Positions 22,922 through 34,539 of a stretch of DNA of 64,000 bases are shown here, in pieces. The notes beneath the pieces were generated by a model, which saw only the letters and a list, made by a program, of their open reading frames with translations, was not told the origin of the DNA and did no database searches. Position 1 is the stretch's first letter. Every line of letters starts with the position of its first letter. The stretch is from Melieria omissa (lineage: Eukaryota > Arthropoda > Insecta > Diptera > Ulidiidae). The stretch covers positions 37,981,354 to 38,045,353 of the forward strand of contig OZ020267.1 of assembly GCA_963971225.1 (NCBI GenBank), given 5' to 3'. The translations under genes and the position numbers were made by a program.

Positions 22922-22968
22922 GCTTAACCTAACCTAACCTAACCTAACCTAACCTAACCTAACCTAAC
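22922..22968 (+). repeat. (CCTAA)n tail of the LINE
   Basis: About eight AACCT units in a row. The same pentamer, in the C-strand sense, is the TTAGG telomere repeat of many arthropods. Shorter versions of this tail follow other LINE 3' ends at 6,019-6,032 and 42,002-42,014. Confidence 0.85.
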
Positions 22969-22978
22969 AATCCAACAC
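22966..22978. repeat. 13-bp target-site duplication, right copy (full-length LINE)
   Basis: Exact repeat of 17,763-17,775, overlapping the last bases of the tail by AAC. Confidence 0.92.
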
Positions 22979-23835
22979 CTTCACTAATGCATTAAATCCG
23001 ACAAAAATGTTTTCTATGCCAACACTTGGCTCTCTAATATTGATTTCAACATGAGAAGGTGAATGATATTTGAAAATAAGTTTTATATAAATAAGTTCCT
23101 AATATATTTGCATATAGTACGTGGCATGAGTTGAATTTCATTTGCTTTAATAAATTTCTCAGTATTCACTCAAACTCAACGACACAAAGCAATGAATTGG
23201 TCGAAAAGTTCCGAATTAATTACCAGGATAACTTGGCAACTACACTAAAAAGCGGCCGCATTTATTTTTAATAACATGCCTTGACGTCAGTACTACGCCA
23301 TGAGTAGAGAAAAAGCCGGTCTAATCCATTCGAGGCGCGTGCAGGTGGGAACAGTTGAGGTGAGCAACTCGCTCTGAACACTGGCGGCTACACATCGATA
23401 TTGTCGCGTCAGTAACAACACACAATTTACAACAAAACAAATGAAAGCCGCAAAAAAGAAGAAAAATAAATAAATAATAAAAATAAACTATAAGTGATTG
23501 CAACAAAAAAGTGCGCCAAGCAACTGAGGTACACAACAAAATGTTAGCTGCACGCGTACGTAATAACTTCTTATGACATCGTTGGGAATATGAGGGAAAC
23601 ATTTTGTGGTCTACATACTTTCTGATTTTGCAACCCAACAACAACAACGATAACTTGAAGCCTAAAAGAGTTTTGTTTGCTTACGATACAAACTTGCATT
23701 GCTGGCGCTGCAGCAGTGGTGGCAATGGCTGCAAATTGCGAACAGAGTTGCCAGATGAGAGTTGCCGTGATGGCAATTGCATTCTTTAATATTTTTTGAA
23801 CGAATAAAATCATAAAAATTGAAATCAATTGAAGA
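22979..23835. other. Non-repetitive sequence, no gene identified
   Basis: The part 23,280-23,560 has the look of a fly leader: CAA-rich text after an initiator-like TCAGTA at 23,409. I see no TATA box, DPE match or long ORF downstream. A 108-codon minus-strand frame (23,321-23,647) has no motif. Confidence 0.35.
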
Positions 23836-24250
23836 AAAGTAAAATAAAATGAAATGAAATAAGAAATTAAAATAAAATAAAATACAATAAAATAAAAAAA
23901 TTAAAATAAAATAAAATAAAATAAAATAAAATAAAATAAAATAAAATAAAATAAAATAAAATAAAATAAAATAAAATAATATAAAATAAAATAAAATAAA
24001 ATAAAATAAAATAAAATAAAATAAAATAAAATAAAATAAAATAAAATAAAATAAAATAAAATAAAATAAAATAAAATACAATAAAATAAAAAAATTAAAA
24101 TAAAATAAAATAAAATAAAATAAAATAAAATAAAATAAAATAATATAAAATAAAATACAATAAAATAAAATAAAATAAAATAAAATAAAATGAATTAAAA
24201 AAATAATAAAAAAATCCCTCGAAAATAAAATCTAATCAATTCAAATCAAA
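23836..24250. repeat. (AAAAT)n array with variant units
   Basis: Long pentamer run, A-rich on the plus strand. A variant block containing acaataaaataaaaaaatta occurs twice (about 23,883 and 24,078), each followed by a taatataaaa variant (about 23,978 and 24,141). This suggests segmental duplication inside the array. The long minus-strand frame 23,662-24,081 (FILFY repeats) is an artefact of this unit. Confidence 0.95.
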
Positions 24251-25910
24251 TCAAACTAAATAAAACACAAAATACTTTTAAAAAACTGTAGTTTTCTTTT
24301 GCACGACAATTTCAAAACAAAAACATCTGGTAACACTGTGAGGAAAAAATCGTTATTGCTCATTCGCACAAGTGTTGGTAAGCGATACAAACAATAATGT
24401 CCGAAAACAAGGAGCACTACACCAAGCCACTACCTGCAGGCTGATCGCCGGCTTGTTGTTCTTGTAATTGTTGTGATTGCCGATTTTGGCAGGGGCTGCC
24501 TTTTATTGTGCGCATATGTGTGTGTGTGTGTGTGTATTAGGCCACTGACCACCCAGGGCGCTCATGACGCAATGTCCGATGCGGTCTAATGTTTTTCTTG
24601 TTTTATGTATTTTTTCTAACTTGGCAACTTGGGGCAGTTCGGTTGCGGCACGCAACTGTTTCGTTTGATTTGGTCGCCGTTGGTACCCACACCGTAACCT
24701 CCGCACTATGAGTGGGCTCAAGAAACACTGGCCGGTGTGTAATTAAGGTTAATTTAAACCGACCGAACCAATTTTATGGCCATAATTTGAATTTTTCAAA
24801 AGCATGCAATGTGTGCTGCTTCGTTACTCCGCAGCCGCTCGCTGCGGTCAGGCGTTTAATTGAAAAAGTTTTCTTCATTGTTAACACTTTTTTTGCGACT
24901 TTTTCAATACTGTTGCGGCTTATGTGCGGATTTTGGCGAAACAAACATTTCAGCGGCAGCCGAAACTTTTTGATGCGTATCAATGTTGCGCCATGCCGAA
25001 TGTTCGATAATCTATTTCGCTTTCTCGTCGACCATTGTTCTGCGTATTGTTGCTGATCTATTTGGCTGGTTTTGGTTTTGTTTTCCAAAACAAATTCTGC
25101 GGCTGCCAATGCAAATGCCTCCAGCTGATTGAACTGCGCTCGGCTTTGCTGCGTTGTTCTACTGTGTGCGATGGCAAAAATCCACACAAAGCCAACGATG
25201 AAAGTCGGCTAAATAATCTCCAGAGTTTATATTCATTTAGCCACAAGCACTATAAATGGTTGTTATTGTTGTGGTCGAGTAGTTTTTTGTGCAGCTCCAT
25301 GGGGAATCGCGAATTTCTCGAGCGAACGAAAAGTCAGCAAGCAAAAAGTTATTGATGGCAACTGACGATGACGACGTCAATGATGATTATGACAACAAAG
25401 ATAATCAAGGGTTCAAATAAGCAACAATAATCGAGGCTTAATAAAGCCTTAACAATACCAAATAGTCAATGGATTAGAGGAATTGGGCCACTCTCGCACA
25501 CACACACACACACATACATGCACAAGCTAGCACGTTCTTTTGGGGCTTGGCCTGTCTACCAGTTCGATTTATTTACCTGTTTTGTTTATTCTGGCACTAC
25601 AATCAAATATCAAATGGCTTAGTTTCGTGCATTGCATTACGCAGACATGAATACGTATGCCTAGGTCATACACTAACACACACATACGCTCACACACACA
25701 CACACACACGCATATATATGTATAATGATATGTTACGTAAGTCCAGAAAACCACAATGTGCATATGAATCATGAATTTGTAGACGTCAGTGTCGGACGTA
25801 ATCAATGAATTTCTGCAATCAACTATTGTCTTCAAATTTGTACGAAATGCTCACACTTTTTCGTTAGTTATGGTTTATTTAAGACATTCGTTTCTCTCGA
25901 AGTTCCTAAT
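24251..25910. other. Transposon-poor island, no gene identified
   Basis: Contains a TG tract (24,517-24,536), CA tracts (25,496-25,514 and 25,676-25,710), and GC-richer DNA at 24,640-25,340. Frames of up to 137 codons on both strands (e.g. 24,774-25,187 minus) overlap one another and lack family motifs. Confidence 0.45.
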
Positions 25911-26266
25911 CATTTTTATTTTATTTTTATTTTATTTTAATCCAATTTTATTTTATTTTATTTGATTTAATTTAATTTGTTATTTTATTTCATTTATTTT
26001 TAATTATTTTATTTTATTTTTGCATTTTATTTTATTTTATTTTATTTTTAATTTTTTTTTTAATTTTTTTTTATTTTATTTTTTTTTTATTTTTTTATTT
26101 TATTTATTTTATTTTATTTTATTTTATTTATTTTATTTTATTTTATTTTATTTTATTTTATTTTATTTTATTTTATTTTATTTTATTTTATTTTATTTTA
26201 TTTTATTTTATTTTATTTTATTTTTTATTTTATTTTATTTTTATAAAATTTTTTTTTTATTTTACG
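25911..26266. repeat. (TTTTA)n array, degenerate
   Basis: The same pentamer as at 23.8 kb but in the opposite orientation, with poly-T variants at the edges and a clean core around 26,108-26,220. Confidence 0.95.
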
Positions 26267-29200
26267 TTTGTTGGTCTCAATTTTTCGGTTAGTCAAAATT
26301 GTTTCCAACACTCTCAAAGTTGTATGTGTGCATGAATAAGTAAATATTTGTGTTGGCGGTTTCATATTGCTTCCAGTTACGATGCTCGTAATTGCTGGTT
26401 AAATGTTTTCAAATAATTTATAAAAATTGTGTCTTAAGGCTGCGTCTGTTTGTTTGTTTGTTTGTTACTTTGCGGTAAAACATCAGTATGGATTACAATT
26501 ATGCTGATGAGACTTGAAGAAATGTATACATCATATTTCTAATCATAGTCAGCCAAGTAATCACGAAAGTATTTGCGAATCAAGCCATTTGAATTTTAAT
26601 TCTCATTAATTGTTGAACCAAACAACATAAAGATGAGCATGCGTCGCAAAGTGGCTCATTTTGGCATTTTATGTCGCGAAGATCTGAACTTTTAAACGAA
26701 TAAAGATAGTTAAAAATACTTTCTGTTGTTGATTAGAAATTCTTAAAGTTGATGTCTGGACATGGGACTTGCCGAAAGACACACCTGGGCCAAAAAATTT
26801 TCTTTTGTGATACCACATTGATAAAGTTACTTTCTGCAAGTAGGAAAGCCTATAAAAGGGAATTTTCGTTGTAGATAAACCATAGCACGTCATTGAAATC
26901 AACTGAACTGAGATAATTCATGTCTTCGAATATGGAAGAGACCAAGAATTACCATCTTCGTCTAGAGTAACTGATAGTTTCTTCTTCCATTTTCATTTAT
27001 TCATTCATTCATTTGGCAACTGCGACAAAAGTACAGCAGAAATCTTCAGAAATTCTTCAGGCTTTTATAGCCAAAAAAAACGTATTTGATAGAGATAGCT
27101 CAAGTTTTATCAGTGTTCAGCTTTCAGCAAACATTTTACATTTGAATAGCAAAATTAGTTGAAACTCTAATAAGAAGAAAACAAACAAAATAAAATAAAT
27201 TAAAAATTTCAAGACTTTAGAGAAAAACCAGAAATAGGTTGGAATGGATAACTTTACAAAAAATGAAATTATTTTTGTTTGTACCCTAACGACTCTTAAT
27301 TTTCTTGACCGATTGACCTGAAATAGAATACGTTTTTCGGTAACTTTTTTTAAGTAAGCAGCTTGATTGCGTTAGCGACATTTTTGGAAATGTGTGTTTA
27401 ATTTACGATTTCGTTAAAATATATAATATAGATTACTTTCCATTGTCTGCCGCATAAATATACACCGCCTGCAATATTGTCTCCAAACAAATTTAAGTAT
27501 TTCATGCACAAAAACCTAAAGGCGCTGACTTTAGAAAATTCACACAAATCGAAATATTTTTTCAAGCGAATTTAAAATATTGTCTTCAAAATATTAAAAA
27601 TTTGTTTAGAAAAAAGTTTTGAAATATTGAATAATGAGTATGAATTTTGAAAATGAAGATGAAAACTTCGAATACTGCCACCAGGGAATCTGAATCCTAT
27701 TTCAATACAGTTTCAATTTGTTTTATTTGGGTACAATACAGCGATACAAACCAGCGCAGGCGTGGCCAGCAGACTTAAAATTCTTAACAATATATATCGG
27801 GAAAATTTGTTGATTTCAATTCAAGGAAATCTAAATATAGTATCAGCTTTTTGTAGATTTGCTATAACCAGCTGATAGCACTACCGTAAAAAATCGGTGT
27901 TTGATCGGCAGCTGGTATTCAAACCCACAAACCTCTTGTGATATTGTAAAAAACTTAACTGAAAACGTCAAAATACAAAAATACAATATTTGAATTATGT
28001 TGGATTGTACAAGTTTGTTGTTTATAAAATGGTTAAACATGCTTTGTACATATTATGAGGTCACCACCATTTTGCAAAAGTAATGAAATAAGCACTTTTT
28101 CCAAAAAAACATTTGGAACACGTAAAGACTTTTTAAAAAATGTAATAAATGTTACTTTATTTCAGGTTTTGTGCAAAACTCTTTGACGAAATGACAAAAC
28201 TTGCTGACAGCTGACATCAATGAGCCTAAAAAATCAACAGATGTCGCTTTGGCTGAAGTCAAGTCTACACACAAAGCAGTGCTTTTAAGGCTTTATTGAA
28301 TATTTTAATAAACTTCGACTTGAATCTGAAGGCATTTGTCATAACTACCAAAAAAATAGGGTTTGTGGCATATGTTTGGATTTGTTCTAAAGCTTTATCT
28401 TTTTACACCAATGAATTAAGTTTGGTTAGTAAAATGCTTTTAAATTTTTAGTACATAATTTTTACAAGTTTATAAGAAAGTCGTTTTTAACTTTAGTGGA
28501 TGTTCTTAGTTGAAGCTAAGAAGATTTGTTTTCCTTGAGCTTAGAGCGACGTTGGTTGCAACTTTAGGGGAAATTTTTGGTTGAAGCTCACAAGAGTTGT
28601 TTTAACATTTCTTGTGTAAAACTTTGAAACACTTTTTTGTTTCAACATTTCTTGTGTAAAACTTTGAAACACTTTCTTTACGCTTTGCAGAAACCCGGAC
28701 AGAATAGGTGTGAATGTTTGTTGTGCTTGAAAACTGCGCTTTAGCGAAGCTTTGCAAATCTTTTTTAAACAGTTTTGAAGTTTGTTCACAGATGTGTACA
28801 AATAAAAGTCCCTGTGTTGTTATAAAAACTTATAGCAAAAAGCTAAGTTCAAAGCTTCCAAAGCTCTCAAGCATTTTCATAAAACTGCAGCAAACTGTAC
28901 TAAGCTCCATTTTTGTAAGCTGTTTCAGTTTTCGAGACTGAAAGAGCTTTCACCACAAAAGTTTTTAGGTCATGGAAACTAACTAAATAAAGGATGTGTA
29001 AGCTTTCATGTATACATATATGCTAAAAAAAAGTTCTATAGGCACACATTTATCTAATACTAAAACCTAACTTAAAGCAACAAAACTTAGAACTTTAAGC
29101 CTGTATAAGGTTTTTATATGAGAATAAAATTCAGATACTTCATTGTTTTACATTCGAGTTCGAAATTTTAGCGTCGTGTGTGTGTGTGTGAGCCAAATTT

Positions 29201-29280
29201 TAACAGTTTTACAAGCATTGGGAAATTTGTAAGGATTTACATTTACTACGGAAATGTTAAGGAACTGGAAACCTATATTA
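26267..29280. other. AT-rich sequence, no gene identified
   Basis: Includes a TTTG run (26,446-26,464) and an ATTC run (26,997-27,012). Frames are 65-90 codons without motifs. Nothing else recognisable apart from the small duplication at 28,597. Confidence 0.4.
28597..28676. repeat. 40-bp tandem duplication
   Basis: The text aacatttcttgtgtaaaac followed by tttgaaacactttt occurs twice in direct order, with cttgtgtaaa at 28,611 and 28,651. Confidence 0.85.
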
Positions 29281-29427
29281 TTCAAACCCAGTGGCGCACA
29301 CAAGGGGGATTTTGGGTGCTCAACTTCGCTTTTGTTAACAAATTTTCAAACAAATTTTGGCAAATCTGTTTCAAACGGTCAAAAGAACCATCTCCCAGAA
29401 GATGCTATGTGCGCCATTGGTCAAACC
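29281..29427. mobile_element. hAT-like MITE, 131 bp, with 8-bp target duplication
   Basis: The element proper is 29,289-29,419. It starts CAGTGGCGCACACA and ends TATGTGCGCCATTG, inverse matches. The flanks 29,281-29,288 (ttcaaacc) and 29,420-29,427 (gtcaaacc) match at 7 of 8 bases. An 8-bp duplication and CAG(T/G)G-type ends are hAT features. No coding capacity. Confidence 0.75.
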
Positions 29428-29759
29428 AAATGCAGACCAATGATGTGGAACTTTGATCTTCGATTCCTTTTTCAATGAAATGCACATTAAATGGAAGTTA
29501 GTAGAAACAAAGTATATTCTTTAATATTTTTCCTGTTTTTTAATGCACTCAGTACTTCAGAGTTGAGTGTTTACTGATTTTAATGTTAAGTTTTCTTATG
29601 TGTATTGAGGTTAAGCTTGTTCTACTTTAGGTTTTCTTTCTTCTTTTTGTCTCTTTGTTTACATTGGATGCGCAAGAAAAAATCATCAGCTTTCTAGTTT
29701 CTAAGGAAGTACACTCGAGGCCTCGAAATTCGCATTGTGACGCCCAAATGAATGCAGAC
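29428..29759. other. AT-rich sequence, nothing identified
   Basis: No motif-bearing frame or repeat seen. Confidence 0.4.
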
Positions 29760-30215
29760 AGGTCCTTATAGAGTTAGTTCATGACTTCAAAGTGAAACTG
29801 ATCTGAGTGCCAAAGCACAACAACATTGATGGGAACGATCGATCCAATCAACTGACCCAAAGAGTAGCTACTCTGGATGAGATTGAGGTGCTAATGGTTC
29901 AGGCTTCACTTTAAGGACTTCTTCGCAAAGGCCAGCATTAGGTGGCAGAGGATGGGATTCTGCAAAAACAGCAGATCACTTTGATCAGTGCAAGAATAGG
30001 ACCGAAAAGCTTTTAAATAAGAATTGCCTGGTTATGGCCAGCCTAACTGCGTTCATAACAGACCCCAAATCCAAAACAAAAAAGAATCTTTCCTTTAATA
30101 CCAGCCATAGCTGTCATAATCCTAATGGTGAGGAAACTGTTCATTACTTCCTCTGTGTTGGTTCAGCCTTATCAAGAAGGCGCTGGAAGACGCAAGACAA
30201 ACCTACATAAGTAAG
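29760..30215 (+). pseudogene. Decayed LINE RNase H and C-terminal region, plus strand
   Basis: Broken frames recover VPKHNNIDGNDRSNQLTQR (cf. VPGHxxIxGNExADxLA, with the catalytic region degraded) near 29,810-29,870. MASLTAFIT lies near 30,035, and SCHNPNGEETVHYFLCVGSALSRRR near 30,105-30,185. This corresponds to the cysteine/histidine block at the LINE C-terminus. Many stops and indels are present. Confidence 0.65.
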
Positions 30216-30427
30216 TTTTTTTTATTTTTCTCTCTTTTGATCACATTGGTTTCATAGATAAAAATTACAAAAAAACTTCAGTTACCCAAAGTTGTTTTCT
30301 TTAAGTTTTAAGGCTGTCTTTTTCTACCTCACATTGTCCAATTTATGTATGAATTCTCACATTGTTCAATGAAGTGAAAGATAACAACTAAAAATATTAA
30401 ATTAACGCACTAAATACCTAAACATTG
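30216..30427. other. AT-rich spacer
   Basis: Nothing recognised before the pentamer array. Confidence 0.4.
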
Positions 30428-31320
30428 TATTTTATTTTATTTTTGTTTTAATTTATGTTATTTTATTTTATTTTATTTTATTTTATTTTATTTTATTTTA
30501 TTTTATTTTATTTTATTTTATTTTATTTTATTTTATTTTATTTTATTTTATTTTATTTTATTTTATTTTATTTTATTTTATTTTATTTTATTTCATTTTA
30601 TTTTATTTTATTTTATTTTATTTTATTTTATTTTATTTTATTTTATTTTATTTGAATTTATTTTGTTGTATTTTATTTTATTTTATTTTATTTTATTTTA
30701 TTTTATTTTATTTTATTTTATTTTATTTTATTTTATTTTATTTTAATGTATTTTATTTTATTTTATTTTATTTTATTTTATTTTATTTTATTTTATTTTA
30801 TTTTATTTTATTTTAATGTATTTTATTTTATTTTAATTTATTTTGTTGTATTTTATTTTATTTTATTTTATTTTATTTTATTTTATTTTAATGTATTTTA
30901 TTTTATTTTAATTTATTTTGTTGTATTTTATTTTATTTTATTTTATTTTGTTTTATTTTATTTTATTTTATTTTATTTTATTTTATTTTATTTTATTTTA
31001 TTTTATTTTATTTTATTTTATTTTATTTTATTTTATTTTATTTTATTTTATTTTATTTTATTTTATTTTATTTTATTTTATTTTATTTTATTTTAATGTA
31101 TTTTATTTTATTTTAATTTATTTTGTTGTATTTTATTTTATTTTATTTTATTTTATTTTATTTTATTTTATTTTATTTTATTTTATTTTATTTTATTTTA
31201 TTTTATTTTATTTTATTTTATTTTATTTTATTTTATTTTATTTTATTTTGTTTTATTTTATTTTATTTTATTTTATTTTATTTTATTTTATTTTATTTTA
31301 TTTTATTTGATTTTATTTCA
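30428..31320. repeat. Long (TTTTA)n array with higher-order 40-bp variant blocks
   Basis: About 890 bp of TTTTA. A 40-bp variant block occurs at 30,811-30,850, 30,886-30,925 and 31,091-31,130, made of a TTTTAATGTA unit, a normal unit, TTTTAATTTA and TTTTGTTGTA. Partial versions lie at 30,651-30,670 and 30,741-30,750. Frames of up to 130 codons here are artefacts. Confidence 0.95.
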
Positions 31321-32192
31321 ATATTAAAAAGTCCACTTATTATTCCATCTACCCGTTTTAAACTTTATACTCGTAGTGAAAATTGCTTGCACGTACTTAC
31401 CTAAAATAAAAACGCCAAAAATCACAACAATTCGGTTGAACATTGTGTCATATGTTTTGCAATTCAATTCAGCTGCAAAGGGAAATGACGAGAAAAAAGT
31501 CATTAAAGCAAAATAAACACGGCATGTTGTAAAAGTACAATAACAATGCAAACATAAAAAGTCATTTATAAACATGTTTGTTTGCAGCTGTGGTGCGTAA
31601 TTTTACGCAAATATAAAATTTCAATATTGTATTTATTTATTTATTTGTTGGTATTTGTGTGCGTGTCTGTGTGTGTTTGTTTGCGGTTGGTGCGTGCTGT
31701 TGCAGCACACACAAACACACAACGCAGCGCAAGTGGCTACAAAGTCAGGCGGAAACGAATGCAACAACGTAATTAATTTGCATTTGTACGTTTGTGTGTT
31801 CGTTTTATGTGCACTTTCATGCGTCACCCTCCTCTTCTGCTCAACCAGTGAAATGGCACTGTTTTTAATTTATACAAATTAAAGTTGGCAAACAATTCAA
31901 TTTGCGACAACGAAACGAACAGCGGCCACTCATTAATTATGCAATGCAGAAATCGGTTCAATTCTGCATTGAAATTGCATGGGAAGTGGAACTTCATGCG
32001 TGATATGATATGAACATCAAAACTTTATCCTATTGTTATGACTGAGAGAAAACTGCAGAAGTGAAGCGTGAAGATTAAAACAGTGTTGCCACAAAGTTGG
32101 GATGACAAAACAAATTTGAATTAATGCTTCTCAAGTAGGAATTACCGGTTAGAATTAAGACGCCGCGTGTTGATTAGAATATTTGCTTCAAC
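31321..32192. other. Transposon-poor sequence, no gene identified
   Basis: GT-rich text at 31,648-31,690 and CA text at 31,705-31,722. Overlapping frames (60-83 codons) on both strands lack motifs. Confidence 0.4.
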
Positions 32193-32347
32193 CAGTGGCG
32201 TACACAAACATGTATTAAGGAGGCAGAGGATAAAACTTTTGAGCCCACTGCCTGTTGAAACCATATTTACCACCTAAAATGTTTGCCACAGATATTTTGA
32301 GGGTTTGAACTCACACAACTCACATTGCGTGTGCCATTGTCTTCAGC
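32185..32347. mobile_element. hAT-like MITE, 147 bp, with degraded 8-bp duplication
   Basis: The element is 32,193-32,339. It starts CAGTGGCGTACACAA and ends TTGCGTGTGCCATTG. The flanks 32,185-32,192 (gcttcaac) and 32,340-32,347 (tcttcagc) match at 6 of 8 bases. The interior shares ttgaaaccatatttaccacc with sister copies. Confidence 0.7.
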
Positions 32348-32639
32348 AAAGGATAGCAAAGCCTTATTAAGAGATCAATGGCAAAACCTTATTTAAAAGA
32401 GAAGGAAAGGACCTAAGCAAATCAGTAAAAATTAAACATTTTCAAACCAAATGTTACATCATACAGTCCAACTTCAGGGCATAGTATCCGACCCAGTAAT
32501 AAACTTTCACATACGGTGGAGTTTCGCCTAGGAGACGATCGATGATAGCCCTATCGTTTAGGATTACTAACGAAAGGTTAATCACTCACCCTGTCAGAAC
32601 TTAAATCGATTCACATAGGTAACCAACACACGGCATTAG
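32348..32639. other. Unassigned sequence
   Basis: No motif recognised; possibly part of a decayed repeat. Confidence 0.35.
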
Positions 32640-33005
32640 TCTTTTTGAGGCCCTTTGCTTCCAAGTGGAATAAGCAGGGAAAAAGACAGAAAATAACTGA
32701 AGCATTGAAAAGAAGCATAAGAAGTACCAATTAAGTTTCCAACTGGTAAGACAACAGTCCAAGTACGAAACTTATGGGCCAATCTTAGGGACCATTCCGC
32801 GTTTTGTTGTGAATTTGATCTACAATGAATACCAATTTCGAAGGACAAGGTTTCTAAATGGTTCGACAATTTGACTCTCAGATCTTTGCTTCTGAGAAAA
32901 AAGTGTTTTTCCATACTTAGGTCTTGACTACAACAAAGACTCGAAACTGGGTAGAGTGTCGTTTCAGACTCGTGATTCAAAACATTAACCAACTGAGCCA
33001 ATTAA
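32640..33005 (-). mobile_element. Candidate tRNA-derived SINE or tRNA-like pseudogene
   Basis: On the minus strand TGGCTCAGTTGG (33,000-32,989) fits the RNA polymerase III A-box. GTTTCGAGTCT (32,947-32,937) resembles a B-box, with about 42 bases between them, a normal tRNA spacing. The sequence cannot be folded into a complete tRNA by eye. A 121-codon open frame (32,636-33,001, minus) starts inside the A-box region and has no recognisable domain. A SINE head followed by an unrelated body is the most economical reading, but no second copy is present here to prove it. Confidence 0.4.
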
Positions 33006-33879
33006 TATCAAACACCATTCAACACTATCAAGTCGAATGGGAAGTGTTGCTTCAAATTTTACATAACTCACATTTGTCGAGCTTTTATAAAAGCGAAGCA
33101 ATTCTTATTGAAAGGACCGGAATTTAAGGAGACAAAATAGTAAACAAAAATACAAATGTTCAAATGATCAACTAAAACTCTTTTCCATATAAAAATGAAC
33201 ACTCAAACAATTGAAAACTTTATTCAAAATTAGTTGTAGTTATTAATTTAAACTTAAACCAAACTTCATTCATAATCATTTATTATCAACTAAACTAATT
33301 TGCCAACCTAAGCGCTCAAAATAATTAATTCTCACATCAAACAAAAATATTCCCATAGGTCAAAGATAAACAAAAGCAATAAATGTGTTGAAAGCAATGG
33401 TCATAATTATTATTACTTTTGACACAAAAAAACTGCGTATGTCCCATATTTTTGCGCTTCAATAAGCGTGTCATCCACACACTTAGTTAAAATATCCACT
33501 GAAGCCAGTAGTATTAGCAATTTTTGCACATTCATTGTATTTATTGCGGTTACTGATATGCCAATTAAATTTGAATTTATTTCTCGCTTCACTGGCGCAC
33601 TTTAACCGACTGGCTTTGTACACGATTTATGTTTATGCGGAAATCCTTTGTAGTACAGTGGCGAGCAATAAATGCGATACAACGTGTAGGCAGGTAGGTT
33701 GAAGGTTCTCAATTAACCTTCAAATGAATGAATTACTAGTAGGAAAGTTACAAGTAGAAATTCACTTTGAAAGAAATGCCTAATGCATACTAACAAAAAA
33801 CTTTAGATTGAGTTGTCGTTTAATACAATTTGATAGGAATTTAAAAGATGTTAGGCCCCCACAAGCCACATGGACTCCT
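33006..33879. other. AT-rich sequence, no gene identified
   Basis: No repeats or motif-bearing frames seen. Confidence 0.4.
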
Positions 33880-34265
33880 TTACACTTGTCAGGGTTTGCC
33901 CAGATTTTCTGAATAAACTGAGAAGACGTCTTGAGTCGCAGGGAAAAAGGGTCACGGATGGCCAGGAATCAGCCGACTGCCTTGCCAAAAAAGGTACAAT
34001 TGCGTTCACTGGTAGGGCCCGAAGTAAGTGTTCTGCGGATTGCTTAGAGAATACATACAAGAATGACTAAGAATATGGGTAGACAAAAATTTTGGCGAAC
34101 CTTGATCCAACAGTTCGAAACTAAGACAAAAGGTCCTTTAACCCATTCGGAGGAGTATCCAGTAAGCTCCTCATGGTAAAGAATCAGGACCTGCGCATCC
34201 TCATTGGATACCTGACAGGTCATTGTTCACTTGGATATCATCTCAATAAAATGGTTATTTATATT
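33880..34265 (+). pseudogene. Decayed LINE RNase H and C-terminal fragment, plus strand
   Basis: The frame 33,870-34,070 contains VRVCPDFLNKL and GQESADCLAKKGTIAFTG, corresponding to the helix before and the GNExADxLAKKG part of LINE RNase H. After a frame change, LRILIGYLTGHCSLGYHLNKM (34,190-34,250) matches the TGHC segment. The cysteine block is missing. Confidence 0.65.
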
Positions 34266-34539
34266 TCGAATATCAACACTAATCGGGTGCTAAATATCCC
34301 TAAATTATATCTGATAATATCCAGCAAATTTGAAGGTTGAAGTATAATTAAAGTACATCACATCGCATTGCATTATATTGTTGAGATAACAAAAATACTG
34401 TGCACTTTGTGTATGAGAAACTGTGTATATTCGTTTCGTTGTCCTTAGAAGTTACATTTATTTGTTGAAATTTGACTTTGTACATTTTTTTACTCCTGAA
34501 AATAAATTCGTCTTGTTTACACATCCACATACAATTTCC
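34266..34539. other. AT-rich spacer
   Basis: Nothing recognised. Confidence 0.4.

Larger units (their letters stand above)
17776..22965 (+). mobile_element. Full-length non-LTR retrotransposon with RNase H and CCTAA tail
   Basis: 5,190 bp between perfect 13-bp target duplications. The order is a short 5' untranslated region (17,776-17,838), ORF1 (17,839-19,302), ORF2 (19,268-22,851), a 3' untranslated region of about 70 bases, and a tail of about eight AACCT units (22,924-22,965). An apurinic-type endonuclease, reverse transcriptase and RNase H in one ORF2, with a tandem-repeat tail rather than poly(A), fits the I/R1/LOA-type group of LINEs; I cannot name the clade with certainty. ORF1 is open while ORF2 has four disabling changes, so the copy is dead for replication in cis. 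Confidence 0.92.

Noticed and set aside
23280..23560. Host promoter with 5' leader
   Set aside because: Only an initiator-like TCAGTA was seen. No TATA box, no downstream promoter element and no coding exon could be matched.
23662..24081. 139-codon minus-strand frame of FILFY repeats, and similar plus-strand frames at 26,020, 30,455, 30,746, 30,918 and 31,123
   Set aside because: They are the translation of TTTTA pentamers, which contain no stop in any frame on the T-rich strand.
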